Positions 1 to 8,314 of a stretch of 64,000 nt of DNA are shown piece by piece; within the stretch, counting starts at the first letter, position 1; every line of letters begins with the position of its first letter. The stretch spans positions 1,703,501 to 1,767,500 of the forward strand of contig NZ_CP023317.1 in assembly GCF_009497655.1 (NCBI RefSeq), read 5' to 3'. This stretch comes from Priestia megaterium. Its GTDB lineage: Bacteria; Bacillota; Bacilli; Bacillales; Bacillaceae_H. The notes under the pieces are model-generated. The model made no database searches and had not been told where the DNA came from. It worked only from the letters and a program-made list of their open reading frames with translations. The position numbers were made by a program, and so were the translations under genes.

Positions 1-1
1 A

Positions 2-109
2 CCATTATCTACGGAAGTAAAATTGGAATTTCAAATAAAAGAAGAATCTTTAAACATAGAAAATACAAAGGTAAACAGAAACCAATCTATTAAAAATGTA
101 CTAGTATGA
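2..109 (+). CDS. Possible 3' end of a gene entering from the left edge
   Basis: An open frame runs in from the window edge and ends at TGA 107-109. It gives 35 charged, Lys/Glu/Asn-rich residues with no motif I recognise. A second frame is also open to TAA 91-93, so the choice is weak. Nothing else explains positions 1-200, which precede the ribosome-binding site of the next gene. Confidence 0.25.
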   Translation, partial: PLSTEVKLEFQIKEESLNIENTKVNRNQSIKNVLV

Positions 110-232
110 CTAGTTTACATTTTATAGAAAGTGAATTCTTATTACCTAAAATGATCTTATGATGAAGAAGGAGTTTTCATAAAACATCACGAATAGTATA
201 CCTTATGAAACTAGAAACTAGGTGCACCATCT

Positions 233-922
233 ATGGATAAAACGAAACTGGAAAAAGAATTAAGTAGTTATATGGGAAGGTTACTTCGTGAAAATTTTGG
301 AAGAGGTCCTGGAGGTGTATTCACCGTCATTTCTCCTCCTTTTATAACCGTTTATTTTAAAGCCTTTTTATTACCTTTAGAAAAGGCTTTGCTAGACAAG
401 GGACAAGTTATCTATGTTCAAAAAACACGTGATTTGTTGATGGAGACTTTAATTGAAGAGATAAAAGGATATATCCAATTAAATATACATTTAGATATTG
501 AAGAATTTTATTATGATTGGAATTTAGAGCTGCAGTCTGGCATGTTTATCATGATCCATTCTGATAAAAATAACATAGTCAACCATTCCTATAAAAATCA
601 GAAATTGCTGCATAAAGAAGTTGAGGAAGTGACTCAAAAAGCAGAAAAACTTCCTCAAGATGTTTCTTCTTATTTATTAGATCAGAGAACACTCCTTATA
701 ATCAGGGAAGGTATTATGGTAAATGTAGAGAAAGAATTAGTTCAATTAGGGTTTGAAGAAAACCTTACATTGGCTAAAAGAAATCTCGAAAAAAGGCTAC
801 TTCATGAGCATAGCCAATCATTAGAAGTAATTTTAGATTCAAAGGTAACAGATATACTAGTCGCATGGGATTTTCATAAAGATAAAAGTACAATTCTTCT
901 GATTTTAAACCCAACTTCATAA
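233..922 (+). CDS. MpsC-like (DUF2294) protein, two tandem domains
   Basis: The 229-residue protein looks like two DUF2294/MpsC modules in tandem, roughly residues 3-115 and 125-229. Module 1 shows the family core 'GRGPGGVFTVISPPFITVYF' and module 2 a matching 'RTLLIIREGIMVNVEKEL' segment. Single-domain relatives are about 110-125 residues. MpsC is linked to a sodium-translocating membrane-potential system in Staphylococcus, but the biochemical role is poorly defined. ATG 233 follows AGGTG at 220-224. A strong hairpin ends the unit, so it seems monocistronic. The assignment rests on motif recognition. Confidence 0.7.
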   Translation: MDKTKLEKELSSYMGRLLRENFGRGPGGVFTVISPPFITVYFKAFLLPLEKALLDKGQVIYVQKTRDLLMETLIEEIKGYIQLNIHLDIEEFYYDWNLELQSGMFIMIHSDKNNIVNHSYKNQKLLHKEVEEVTQKAEKLPQDVSSYLLDQRTLLIIREGIMVNVEKELVQLGFEENLTLAKRNLEKRLLHEHSQSLEVILDSKVTDILVAWDFHKDKSTILLILNPTS

Positions 923-956
923 CGGCACTGATAAGCTAGGCACTGAACTAGATGTA

Positions 957-1005
957 GGCCAAAAAGAAAGGTTATCTAACCTTTCTTTTTGGCCTATTGT
1001 TTTTC
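957..1005 (+). terminator. Rho-independent terminator after the MpsC-like gene
   Basis: Perfect 18-bp arms (957-974 and 977-994) with a 2-nt loop are followed by TATTGTTTTT. Because the stem occupies 957-994, a start codon at 989 for the next gene would lie inside it and is unlikely. Confidence 0.85.
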
Positions 1006-1036
1006 CCCTCCTATTAAAATAAAGAAAGTGGTGATA

Positions 1037-1471
1037 ATGATGCTATTTCAATCGGATGAAGGAAAGGAACCTTTAACTGTTGAGATACACACTGAAGTGG
1101 ATATAGTAGAAGCGCGTCAGAAAGGACGGATGTTCTCTAACTGCTTAGGCTTCAGCACACTTGATCAAGCCCGAATTATTACGACTATTTCAGAATTGTC
1201 CAGAAATATATATAAATATGCCACGACGGGAAAAATTATAATGGAAATAATAGAGAATCAACTTGAAATAGGACTCAAAATAATAGCTATAGATAAAGGA
1301 CCAGGCATTAAAAATATTCAACAAGCGCTAGAAAGTGGCTATACAACGTCAGGGGGATTAGGCGTTGGTTTATCAGGGGTAAAAAAATTAATGGACGAAT
1401 TCACCATATCATCTCAAGAAGATCATGGCGTTAACATCGAGGTTATAAAATGGAAAAAAAGAAATAAATAA
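1037..1471 (+). CDS. RsbT-like anti-sigma / switch serine kinase
   Basis: This 144-residue HATPase_c protein carries the GHKL signatures: N-box ELSRN (53-57), G1 box DKGPG (86-90) and the lid segment GGLGVGLSG (106-114). This pattern is typical of RsbT, which phosphorylates RsbS in the stressosome and activates RsbU upstream of sigma-B. RsbT is about 133 residues, so length fits. ATG 1037 (or 1040) follows AAAGTGGTG; upstream codons would run into the terminator stem. No RsbR, RsbS or RsbU lies beside it, so it is an orphan and its partner is unknown. SpoIIAB/RsbW kinases are the alternative, but the motif spacing favours RsbT. Confidence 0.75.
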   Translation: MMLFQSDEGKEPLTVEIHTEVDIVEARQKGRMFSNCLGFSTLDQARIITTISELSRNIYKYATTGKIIMEIIENQLEIGLKIIAIDKGPGIKNIQQALESGYTTSGGLGVGLSGVKKLMDEFTISSQEDHGVNIEVIKWKKRNK

Positions 1472-2058
1472 AAGAAACACAAGGTAAAAGGTTAAGAACT
1501 GACTTCCTCTTTACAAAAAACTCCTTTATTAAATAGGAGATAGCTTCTAAAAATATCATCCCCTGATGATCCTGCTCTAGGATACGGTTAAGATATTTCA
1601 CATGCTTGAGTTGGTGCCTTCAGCATGTGCTTCTCCTCTATTAACTCTTAGCCGTAGGACAAAAATTTTTCTCTGCAGTAATCACAAGAGGCTTAAAAAC
1701 ATGAGAAAAAGGTGTGGGAAATTATGAGCAATTCCATTTAATCGTTAAATGGAAGGAGCAAGCTCTCATGATAGAGAGCTTGCTCTTTTTATTTCTTAAT
1801 ATAATCCTATCTGACAAAAAACAGCCTGTTTCAAGTACACCAAAAACATACATTTATGATACATAGATTTTGAGATCATCTCTGGAACATTTCTACCCGT
1901 ATTAGGGACGTAATAGAGGGAGAGTGTGTAAAGAGGTTACCCCTTACTTAACTCAGTTATATAAACAAACAATACTCATATACATTTATTGAATGGCTTT
2001 TTTAAACTTGGTGCGGAATAAAACGTAAATAGATAAAGAGTACATAGGAGGAGAAAAC
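1472..2058 (+). other. Gene-free stretch with a structured RNA candidate
   Basis: No coding frame is convincing here. Two nested stems are visible: an outer TACGGTTAAG/CTTAGCCGTA pair (1583-1592 with 1647-1656, one G-U) encloses a perfect CACATGCT/AGCATGTG pair (1599-1606 with 1622-1629). A small ATCCT/AGGAT hairpin (1569-1583) sits at the 5' base. Another hairpin (1733-1753) precedes a strong terminator at 1756-1791. The arrangement suggests a short non-coding transcript or a leader. I could not match it to a known riboswitch. From 1800 to 2040 I see only AT-rich upstream DNA of the next gene. Confidence 0.4.
1756..1791 (+). terminator. Terminator of the structured non-coding region
   Basis: Perfect 12-bp arms GAGCAAGCTCTC (1756-1767) and GAGAGCTTGCTC (1774-1785) are followed by a T-run. 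It lies 285 bp past the RsbT-like gene, so it may end a separate short RNA. Confidence 0.85.
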
Positions 2059-3321
2059 ATGTTTGTTCATATAGTTCAGCCTGGTGATACGTTATCTTCA
2101 ATAAGCAGAAGATATGGTTATTCCGTTGCACAGCTTAGGAGCGTGAATGGGTTAGAAGAAGCAAATATTGTTCCCGGTCAAGCCTTGCTCATAGCCCTAT
2201 ATGTATACACAGTTCAACCTGGTGATACGATGAAAGGTATTGCTAAAAAAGCGTACGTGTCCTTGGAGCAATTGAAAAGGGCTAATCCTTCAGTCTCGTA
2301 TAACTACTTGCAAGTCGGAATGAAAATAAACATTCCTAACATATCAGACTATATTGCAGGGACACTAGAATACTATGCCGTTCGAAATCCAGAAGCAGAT
2401 CGCGAGTTAATCAGTGATTTTGCAACGTATTCCTCTTCCATTTCTATCTTTGAATATCATTTTGGCAGCAATGGAGATATTATAAATAATTTAAACGATT
2501 TAGTAGCGATTGAAACGACTTGGAAAAATCGCGTTACACCGCTAGTTACGATTACTAATCTAACTTCTGAAGGGTTTAGTTCTGATCTTGCCCATCAAGT
2601 TTTAAATAATCCTCCGGCACGAAAAAATCTTGTCGATAATATCTTTGATTTAGTATCTAGAAAAGGATACGGAGGGGTAAATATTGATTTTGAACGTGTG
2701 AAGACCGAAGACAGAGACCTTTTTACCGGATTTTTACGTCAACTGAGTGAACGTTTAAAACCTGCAGACTATGTGCTGACAATAGCGGTTCCAGCCAAGA
2801 CAAGCGAAGATATCCCTTGGTTAAAAGGATATGATTACGGAGGAATAGGTGCGGTTGTTAACTTTATGTTCATAATGGCATATGACTGGCACCATGCAGG
2901 CAGCGACCCTGGTCCTGTTGCACCTATTACTGAAGTAAAGAGAACAGTAGAATTTGCGATAAAAAGTGTTCCGCGAAGAAAACTCATCATTGGCGTTCCT
3001 TTGTATGGATACAATTGGTCAATTCCTTACAAGCCCGGCACGGTAGCACCCGCTATATCCAATCAAAATGCGATCAAAACAGCGATGAGATATCAGTCTC
3101 CCATTCAATATTCAAAGGAGTACAAATCTCCATTTTTTCGGTATAAAGATCAAGCGGGGCAGATGCATGAAGTATGGTTTGAAGATGTAAGAAGCATGAG
3201 TGAAAAAATGGTGTTAGTTCGTCAATTCGGCTTGCAAGCAATAGGTGCTTGGCAATTAACGCTTGGGTTTACGCCAGGACCTTGGCTTTTAAAGAAATTC
3301 TTTACTATTAGAACAGTATAA
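2059..3321 (+). CDS. sleL: SleL/YaaH-type spore peptidoglycan hydrolase (2 LysM + GH18)
   Basis: Two N-terminal LysM repeats (about residues 2-46 and 48-92, each with the VQPGDT core) precede a glycoside hydrolase family 18 domain (about 100-415). The GH18 active-site strand reads YGGVNIDFE with the catalytic Glu near residue 212. At 420 residues it matches YaaH/SleL, the N-acetylglucosaminidase that degrades cortex muramic-lactam peptidoglycan during germination. There is no signal peptide, as usual for spore-loaded family members. ATG 2059 follows AGGAGGAG. Other LysM-GH18 paralogues (YdhD, YkvQ) cannot be excluded. Confidence 0.8.
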   Translation: MFVHIVQPGDTLSSISRRYGYSVAQLRSVNGLEEANIVPGQALLIALYVYTVQPGDTMKGIAKKAYVSLEQLKRANPSVSYNYLQVGMKINIPNISDYIAGTLEYYAVRNPEADRELISDFATYSSSISIFEYHFGSNGDIINNLNDLVAIETTWKNRVTPLVTITNLTSEGFSSDLAHQVLNNPPARKNLVDNIFDLVSRKGYGGVNIDFERVKTEDRDLFTGFLRQLSERLKPADYVLTIAVPAKTSEDIPWLKGYDYGGIGAVVNFMFIMAYDWHHAGSDPGPVAPITEVKRTVEFAIKSVPRRKLIIGVPLYGYNWSIPYKPGTVAPAISNQNAIKTAMRYQSPIQYSKEYKSPFFRYKDQAGQMHEVWFEDVRSMSEKMVLVRQFGLQAIGAWQLTLGFTPGPWLLKKFFTIRTV

Positions 3322-3395
3322 ATAGCAGCAGCCATTATGGATTAATCTAGAAAATTTTATGTATAGTAAATTATAAGAGGGTGGGGGGTTCTTCT

Positions 3396-3731
3396 ATGGC
3401 AAAAAGGATAGATGTCTCAATAAAGCAGCATCAATTAAAACTATATGATGGAGCTAAATTAGTAAAGACATATCCTATTGCTGTAGGGAAAATGATCACT
3501 CCAACTCCAATTGGGAAATTTAAAATCATTAATAAAGATACGACCCCTCCAGCTGTATTTGGCCCCTTATGGATGGGACTATCAAAGCCTACATATGGAA
3601 TACACGGGACTAATGATCCAGCCTCTATTGGCAGAGATATGTCACATGGATGTGTCCGAATGGATAATGAAGATATTCTAGAACTTTCCTCTGCAGTTCC
3701 CATTGGAACGCCAGTTTATATACATAAATAA
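3396..3731 (+). CDS. L,D-transpeptidase, YkuD domain only
   Basis: The 111-residue protein is a bare YkuD catalytic domain. It has the [10 protein letters not shown] stretch and the active-site SHGCVRM with nucleophile Cys near residue 86. The family makes 3-3 peptidoglycan cross-links or attaches proteins to the wall. It lacks the LysM module and signal peptide of B. subtilis YkuD. ATG 3396 is chosen because GGGTGGGGGG lies 7 nt upstream; a GTG at 3381 sits inside that purine tract. Its position 60 bp after the LysM-GH18 gene suggests a shared cell-wall or spore role. Confidence 0.85.
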   Translation: MAKRIDVSIKQHQLKLYDGAKLVKTYPIAVGKMITPTPIGKFKIINKDTTPPAVFGPLWMGLSKPTYGIHGTNDPASIGRDMSHGCVRMDNEDILELSSAVPIGTPVYIHK

Positions 3732-3833
3732 TAGTTTAAGAAGAGCACAACTGTTTACATTTAGTTAATTATCGAGATCGAGGGTATCAAAGTTTAAGGA
3801 TATGCTATACAATCATGGGTTTTTATGTAATAC

Positions 3834-3870
3834 AAAAAAGCACCCCGGTTAACAGAGGTACTTTTAGTAT
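3834..3870 (-). terminator. Terminator of the aldolase-like gene
   Basis: AAAAGCACC (3836-3844) pairs with GGTACTTTT (3857-3865) with one mismatch. On the minus strand it is followed by a T-run, just beyond the end of the leftward gene. Confidence 0.6.
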
Positions 3871-3876
3871 TTTAAC

Positions 3877-4836
3877 TTATTTTGATGCTGGAGACGTAGT
3901 AACTTCTGGAGACGTTACTTTGTCATAAAAATCTACGAATTTGTCACGATCCTCGCTATCACGGTAAGCCATAGCTACACGTGGATGTTCATTCAGCACA
4001 CCAGAAATCATGTAAGGGATGATATAGCCCCATTCCCACTTTTGACGCATTTCAAGCATATGCTTTTCAATTACGCCGAGAATCGGCTTCATCTCATAAC
4101 TTGGTTTTGGTATGTAGCTAACAAGCAGCTCTGTGTTACAGTTACCAGCTGCACGGCCCATACCATAAACAGATGAATCAAGGAATGTAACGCCATTACG
4201 CATCGCAGTTAATGTATTAGCAAAAGCTAGTTGCATGTTGTTATGCGTATGGATCCCAAGCTGCTTGCTAGGAATCATGGCTTGGAACTTTTTCACTTGA
4301 TGCTCGATATCGGCAGGGTCTAGGCTTCCAAAGGAGTCAACAATATACACAACATCTACGGGGCTTTTCTTTACCATTTCAAATGCTTCAATAAGCTGAT
4401 TTTCCGGTACGCTAGATAGTGCCATAATGTTAAGTGAAGTCTCATAGCCTAAATCGTGGAACATTTTTATAAGCTCTAAGCCTTTATCTACTTCGCGAAT
4501 ATAGCATGCCACTCGAATCATATCTAACATACTTTGCTCACGCGGCAGGATGTCATTCGGATCTACACGCCCGATATCTACTAAAGCAGATAGCTTCGTG
4601 AACTTTTTCTCAGGGATAATTTCTTTGAGAAAGTTATCGTCAAGAAATCTCCATGGGTTGGGCTCAGTTGCTTGAAGAAGCTTAGGTGAATTTTTATAAC
4701 CGATCTCCATATATTCAACGCCGGCTGCGCTTAGGCCGTTATATAAGTCTTGCACAAATTCAACGCTAAAATCCCAATTATTAATTAAACCTCCGTCACG
4801 AATGGTACAGTCTATAATTTTGCTATTATGTCCCAT
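3877..4836 (-). CDS. DRE-TIM metallolyase-type aldolase
   Basis: The 319-residue protein begins with CTIRDGG, the metal- and substrate-binding D-R-x-G motif of the HMG-CoA lyase / 4-hydroxy-2-oxovalerate aldolase superfamily. It also carries the second metal motif GIHTHNN near residue 200. It is shorter than HMG-CoA lyases or isopropylmalate synthases and ends in a Ser/Thr-rich tail. Substrate cannot be read from sequence. ATG follows GGAGG on the minus strand. No pathway partner sits beside it. Confidence 0.7.
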   Translation of the reverse strand: MGHNSKIIDCTIRDGGLINNWDFSVEFVQDLYNGLSAAGVEYMEIGYKNSPKLLQATEPNPWRFLDDNFLKEIIPEKKFTKLSALVDIGRVDPNDILPREQSMLDMIRVACYIREVDKGLELIKMFHDLGYETSLNIMALSSVPENQLIEAFEMVKKSPVDVVYIVDSFGSLDPADIEHQVKKFQAMIPSKQLGIHTHNNMQLAFANTLTAMRNGVTFLDSSVYGMGRAAGNCNTELLVSYIPKPSYEMKPILGVIEKHMLEMRQKWEWGYIIPYMISGVLNEHPRVAMAYRDSEDRDKFVDFYDKVTSPEVTTSPASK

Positions 4837-5307
4837 GATATTTATTTCCTCCTATGTCGTCTATTTATGTATTTTTTTAAACTTTATCGCTTTTATGCTT
4901 TTAAGCACTAAACTCTCCTATTGTGTTTATACCATGACTGATTCAAAGGCGTCAATGTATTTTCTAAATGTGTCTATGCTTTACTGTATTCCATGGGTAG
5001 AAGATGCTTTGTCTTTTCATCCGCTTGATGCTCTTAAAACAACACCAAGTTCAGCACTACAACCCCTAGTATATACAAACACACCCTTTATTACATCACT
5101 ACTTACTGCAATAAAGGGTGTTTTTTAATTGAAACCGTTTATTAAGGAGAGGAACTGCCATTAGTATCTAGTATAGGTTTAGATTTCTCTATAATTAATC
5201 CATAAATTTGGAAAGATATTTAAAACCTGAGAAATAAAAGATTTTTTCACATTAACAGTTGTATACGAAGTATTAGCTGTTACTTAATCATTTTAATTTA
5301 CTGGTCT
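4837..5307. other. Intergenic region without a supported gene
   Basis: The interval between two leftward genes contains a good plus-strand terminator (5081-5127) but no convincing reading frame on either strand. The minus-strand leader of the aldolase gene contains an 'ACTAGGGGT...GCTGA' stretch that recalls a TPP riboswitch, but the other conserved TPP elements are missing. Confidence 0.4.
5081..5127 (+). terminator. Terminator hairpin with no visible plus-strand gene
   Basis: ACACCCTTTATT (5081-5092) pairs perfectly with AATAAAGGGTGT (5110-5121), followed by six T on the plus strand. The only gene that could use it is the leftward YeiH-like gene, for which the U-tract is poor. Confidence 0.6.
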
Positions 5308-6354
5308 TTACATTGTCCAAAATGTAAGAAATGATAAGAGTATAGAAGTAATAAACATCGCAATCAATGGCTTTAATGCTTTTGTTCGAAGAGCCTTCAT
5401 ACTTACATTTAACCCTAAGCTGACCATAGCCATTGTTAAAAGAAACGTGGTTAGAGTTGAAATATCATTCATGATCGTTTTAGGTATGATAAGGTGCTTG
5501 CCTACGACATAACTTCCAAAAATACTCATGATGATAAAACCTATTAAAAACCAAGGAAATTCAATCTTCGTATCCTTTTCCATTTTTCCTGTTCGCTTCA
5601 TCCAGTACATTAAGATAAAGCTTAATGGCACAAGTAAAAGCACTCTGCCTAACTTAGCCAACAGGCCAATAGCTAGGGCGTCGCGTCCAGCTGGTGCTGC
5701 AGCTAGAGCTACATGGGCAATTTCATGGAGGCCAACGCCTGACCAAATTCCATATTGGATATTCGTTAAATGTATATAGGGTCTTAAAATGGTATATCCA
5801 ATGGCAAATAGAGTTCCCACTAAAGCGATAACACCAGCTCCGATAGCTGTATCTTCTTCTTTTGCTTTTACAATCGGAGAAACAGCTGCAATAGCTGCCG
5901 CACCGCATATTCCTGTTCCTATTCCTAAAAGAAGAGATAAACCACGATCAGCCTTCATCCATTTGCCTAGAAGAATTGTTAAAACAATCGCAAATACAGC
6001 CGTTCCCACATCGCGAAGTAGCAGTCCTAGCCCTTGATGAATAACAACATCAATATTAAGCTTTAGTCCATATAAAACAATCGCATAACGTAACAGCTTT
6101 TTAGAAGAAAATTCAATTCCAAATCTTATTTTTTCAGGGTATCCCCAAATTTGACGATAAATGACTGCCATTATAATTGAACAGGCTAGTGGACCGATAT
6201 GATTAAACCCCGGGACTTTTGCTAATCCATAAGCAAGTAAAGCAAAAAGAAAAGTAAAAGCAATTCCTCCAGCCCATAAGGAAATATTAAATGACGTCCG
6301 GGTATTTGTTCGTAAGAATACAGTCCGCTTTTGGGCTTTATTTATATTTATCAT
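5308..6354 (-). CDS. YeiH / UPF0324 family putative sulfate exporter
   Basis: A hydrophobic 348-residue protein with about ten membrane segments and the family stretches GIGTGICGAAAIAA and SGVGLHEIAHVAL. The family is annotated as a putative sulfate/sulfonate-related exporter in the cytoplasmic membrane; direct evidence of substrate is thin. Three ATGs occur close together (6369, 6363, 6354). TTGGAG lies too close to the first, so 6354 (MININKAQKR) is chosen. Confidence 0.8.
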   Translation of the reverse strand: MININKAQKRTVFLRTNTRTSFNISLWAGGIAFTFLFALLAYGLAKVPGFNHIGPLACSIIMAVIYRQIWGYPEKIRFGIEFSSKKLLRYAIVLYGLKLNIDVVIHQGLGLLLRDVGTAVFAIVLTILLGKWMKADRGLSLLLGIGTGICGAAAIAAVSPIVKAKEEDTAIGAGVIALVGTLFAIGYTILRPYIHLTNIQYGIWSGVGLHEIAHVALAAAPAGRDALAIGLLAKLGRVLLLVPLSFILMYWMKRTGKMEKDTKIEFPWFLIGFIIMSIFGSYVVGKHLIIPKTIMNDISTLTTFLLTMAMVSLGLNVSMKALRTKALKPLIAMFITSILLSFLTFWTM

Positions 6355-6489
6355 ACATTTCATCTCCAATATGAATTCTTATCAAGCGCGGCTTCACACA
6401 AGAAGTGTATGATTTAACTATAAAAGACACTTTATTATTAGTAAAATACATATAAATCATGATTAAGATTAAAAATATTAATAAGTGAA

Positions 6490-6539
6490 ACAAAAAAAGA
6501 GCAAGTTGATCTTCAGAGTTACTGAAAATCAATTTGCTC
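6490..6539 (-). terminator. Terminator downstream of lgt
   Basis: GAGCAAGTTGAT (6499-6510) pairs with ATCAATTTGCTC (6528-6539), with an inner TTCAG/CTGAA pair. A T-run follows on the minus strand, just past the end of lgt. Confidence 0.8.
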
Positions 6540-6599
6540 CTTTTGTATGTTTTTATCGTTTAATTCTTTAAAAAATCATTCATACAAAAACATATGTGC

Positions 6600-7415
6600 T
6601 TATGAGAGAGATACAGTCTTACTAGTTGCTAAGCCTTTTTTACGTCTATACCATAGCAGGATCAAACTGCCTAGCACGCAAAGGAAAGAAACGAGCTGAG
6701 CTATTCTGATATGAGAAGTTAGCATTAAGCTATCTGTACGCAATCCCTCTATAAAAAATCGTCCTATCGAATACCATAGTAGGTAAGTAAGAAAGACTTC
6801 GCCTCTTTTTAACAAAGATTTTCTTAGTACGATCAAGACAAGAACACCTATTATGTTCCAAAGGGATTCATAAAGGAATGTAGGATGATAATAAGTTCCA
6901 TTGATATACATTTGATTAACAATAAAATCAGGTAAATGTAAAGTTTCTAAAAACTGACGTGTAACAGGTCCGCCATGTGCTTCTTGATTCATAAAGTTTC
7001 CCCACCGGCCAATAGCTTGGCCTAATAATAAGCTAGGAGCTAAAACATCAGCCATTTTCCAAAAAGAAAGATTCTTTTTTCTGCAAAACCATATAGCTGT
7101 TAATACAGATCCAATAATTCCACCGTGAATAGCTATGCCTCCATGCCAAATTGCTATAATTTCGCCTGGGTGGTCTTTATAGTAACTCCATTCAAAAAGT
7201 ACGTAGTAAATTCGAGCAGTAACGATAGCAATGGGTAGTGCTAGCAGAAGTAAATCAGAGATGGTTTCTGAAGAGATACCTCGTTTCTTTCCTTCTTTCG
7301 AGGCTAACAAAAAGCCTAAAAAAGCTCCTATCCCTATAATAATTCCATACCAATGGACCTCAAGTGGACCAAGGTGGAAGGCGATAGGGTTTAAAGGTTG
7401 TGTGTGTTGGTTCAT
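6600..7415 (-). CDS. lgt: Prolipoprotein diacylglyceryl transferase
   Basis: This 271-residue, seven-helix membrane enzyme transfers diacylglycerol from phosphatidylglycerol to the lipobox Cys of prelipoproteins. The Lgt signature [10 protein letters not shown] is clear near residue 136, as are the conserved [11 protein letters not shown] loop and a late [10 protein letters not shown] motif. ATG follows AAAGGAG. In Bacillus the main lgt usually sits near hprK; here it stands alone, so it may be a second copy. Confidence 0.92.
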   Translation of the reverse strand: MNQHTQPLNPIAFHLGPLEVHWYGIIIGIGAFLGFLLASKEGKKRGISSETISDLLLLALPIAIVTARIYYVLFEWSYYKDHPGEIIAIWHGGIAIHGGIIGSVLTAIWFCRKKNLSFWKMADVLAPSLLLGQAIGRWGNFMNQEAHGGPVTRQFLETLHLPDFIVNQMYINGTYYHPTFLYESLWNIIGVLVLIVLRKSLLKRGEVFLTYLLWYSIGRFFIEGLRTDSLMLTSHIRIAQLVSFLCVLGSLILLWYRRKKGLATSKTVSLS

Positions 7416-7594
7416 GTTTTTTCTCCTTTACTTCATATCGGTTTTCTTACATTTTTTTAGAGTGATATTAAATTAGAGTGCCTTTTTAGTATATCTAATT
7501 AGATATAGAAAGGACAACTTTTGCTTACGAAAGGCCACTATTTCTTTGCCTGCTTTAGTGTAACAGAATAGTCAAAATTAAAATAAACAGTACA

Positions 7595-7623
7595 TTGACT
7601 TAATTAACAAAATATACTATTAT
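7595..7623 (+). promoter_or_regulatory. Promoter of the MarR-family gene
   Basis: TTGACT (7595-7600), a 17-nt spacer and TATTAT (7618-7623) form a good sigma-A promoter. The start site would lie near 7630, inside the palindrome described next. Confidence 0.7.
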
Positions 7624-7646
7624 TTTAGACAATATATTGTCTAAAA
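7623..7646 (+). promoter_or_regulatory. 24-nt perfect palindrome, probable MarR operator
   Basis: TTTTAGACAATA (7623-7634) is followed directly by its exact reverse complement TATTGTCTAAAA (7635-7646). It overlaps the end of the -10 box and the expected start site, and ends 12 bp before the start codon. This is where an autorepressing MarR protein would bind. Confidence 0.75.
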
Positions 7647-7658
7647 TGGAGGGTTAAT

Positions 7659-8228
7659 ATGGATATTTATAAAGATCTTTTTTTAATGCAGCAAACTTAC
7701 GCTACCTTATTTTCTCTGGCAAATAAAGTCCAGGTGAAAGGAGATCAGTCTCTTGAGCTCTTAACATCAAGACAGCATATGGCGATGGTGGCAATTGCTC
7801 ATTTACCTGAAGATGAAACAACGTTAAATAATATTGCTAGAAAATTAGGAACCACAAAACAAAGCGTCAAGCAGTTAATTACCATTATGGAAAAAAAGGG
7901 GTATGTTGACGTGGTTCCTAGCAGTAAAGATAAACGTGCAGTTAACGTAAAAATCACCAAAGAGGGAAAAGAAGCGCTGCTTGTTGTTTCAGAAAAAGGA
8001 ATTTTCTTTTTGGAAGACCTTTTTAAAAAGTTTTCAACCGAAGAGTTGGAAATAATGTGGAAGCTTTTAAAGAAACTTTATAGCTTTGACGGGGAAGAAC
8101 ATGATGGATTTGAAGAAGAAGGCAACATCAAAATGGATGAAGATCACAATGAATTACAGTTGAGAGTGATAAGGGAGCTTGAAAGTCGAAGAGTTCAAGC
8201 AATTGATAATATAAAAAAGAACTTATAA
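7659..8228 (+). CDS. MarR family transcriptional regulator
   Basis: A 189-residue winged-helix protein. The recognition part 'IARKLGTTKQSVKQLITIME' is followed by a wing with the DKRAVNVKIT signature. The usual length is about 140-150; the extra 40 residues are an acidic C-terminal tail. It lies right after a promoter and 24-nt palindrome, so it is probably autoregulated. The serine hydrolase gene 86 bp downstream is the nearest possible target. The ligand is unknown. ATG 7659 follows GGAGGG. Confidence 0.85.
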   Translation: MDIYKDLFLMQQTYATLFSLANKVQVKGDQSLELLTSRQHMAMVAIAHLPEDETTLNNIARKLGTTKQSVKQLITIMEKKGYVDVVPSSKDKRAVNVKITKEGKEALLVVSEKGIFFLEDLFKKFSTEELEIMWKLLKKLYSFDGEEHDGFEEEGNIKMDEDHNELQLRVIRELESRRVQAIDNIKKNL

Positions 8229-8314
8229 AAATAAATTTGATAGGCTACTTTACTTTGAAGCATATCAATCCTTTTAATGATTTTCGAAATAAAGGATAAG
8301 GGAGAGCACTCATT

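Noticed and set aside
3431-3703. 90-codon frame antisense to the L,D-transpeptidase
   Set aside because: Shadow of a gene with intact catalytic motif on the other strand.
4990-5080. TPP-riboswitch-like ACTAGGGGT...GCTGA on the minus strand upstream of the aldolase gene
   Set aside because: The second conserved half (CTGATCTGG / AATGCCAGCG) is absent and the downstream gene is not a thiamine gene.
4802-5128. 108-codon rightward frame
   Set aside because: Starts inside the leftward aldolase gene, has no ribosome-binding site, and its end coincides with a terminator stem.
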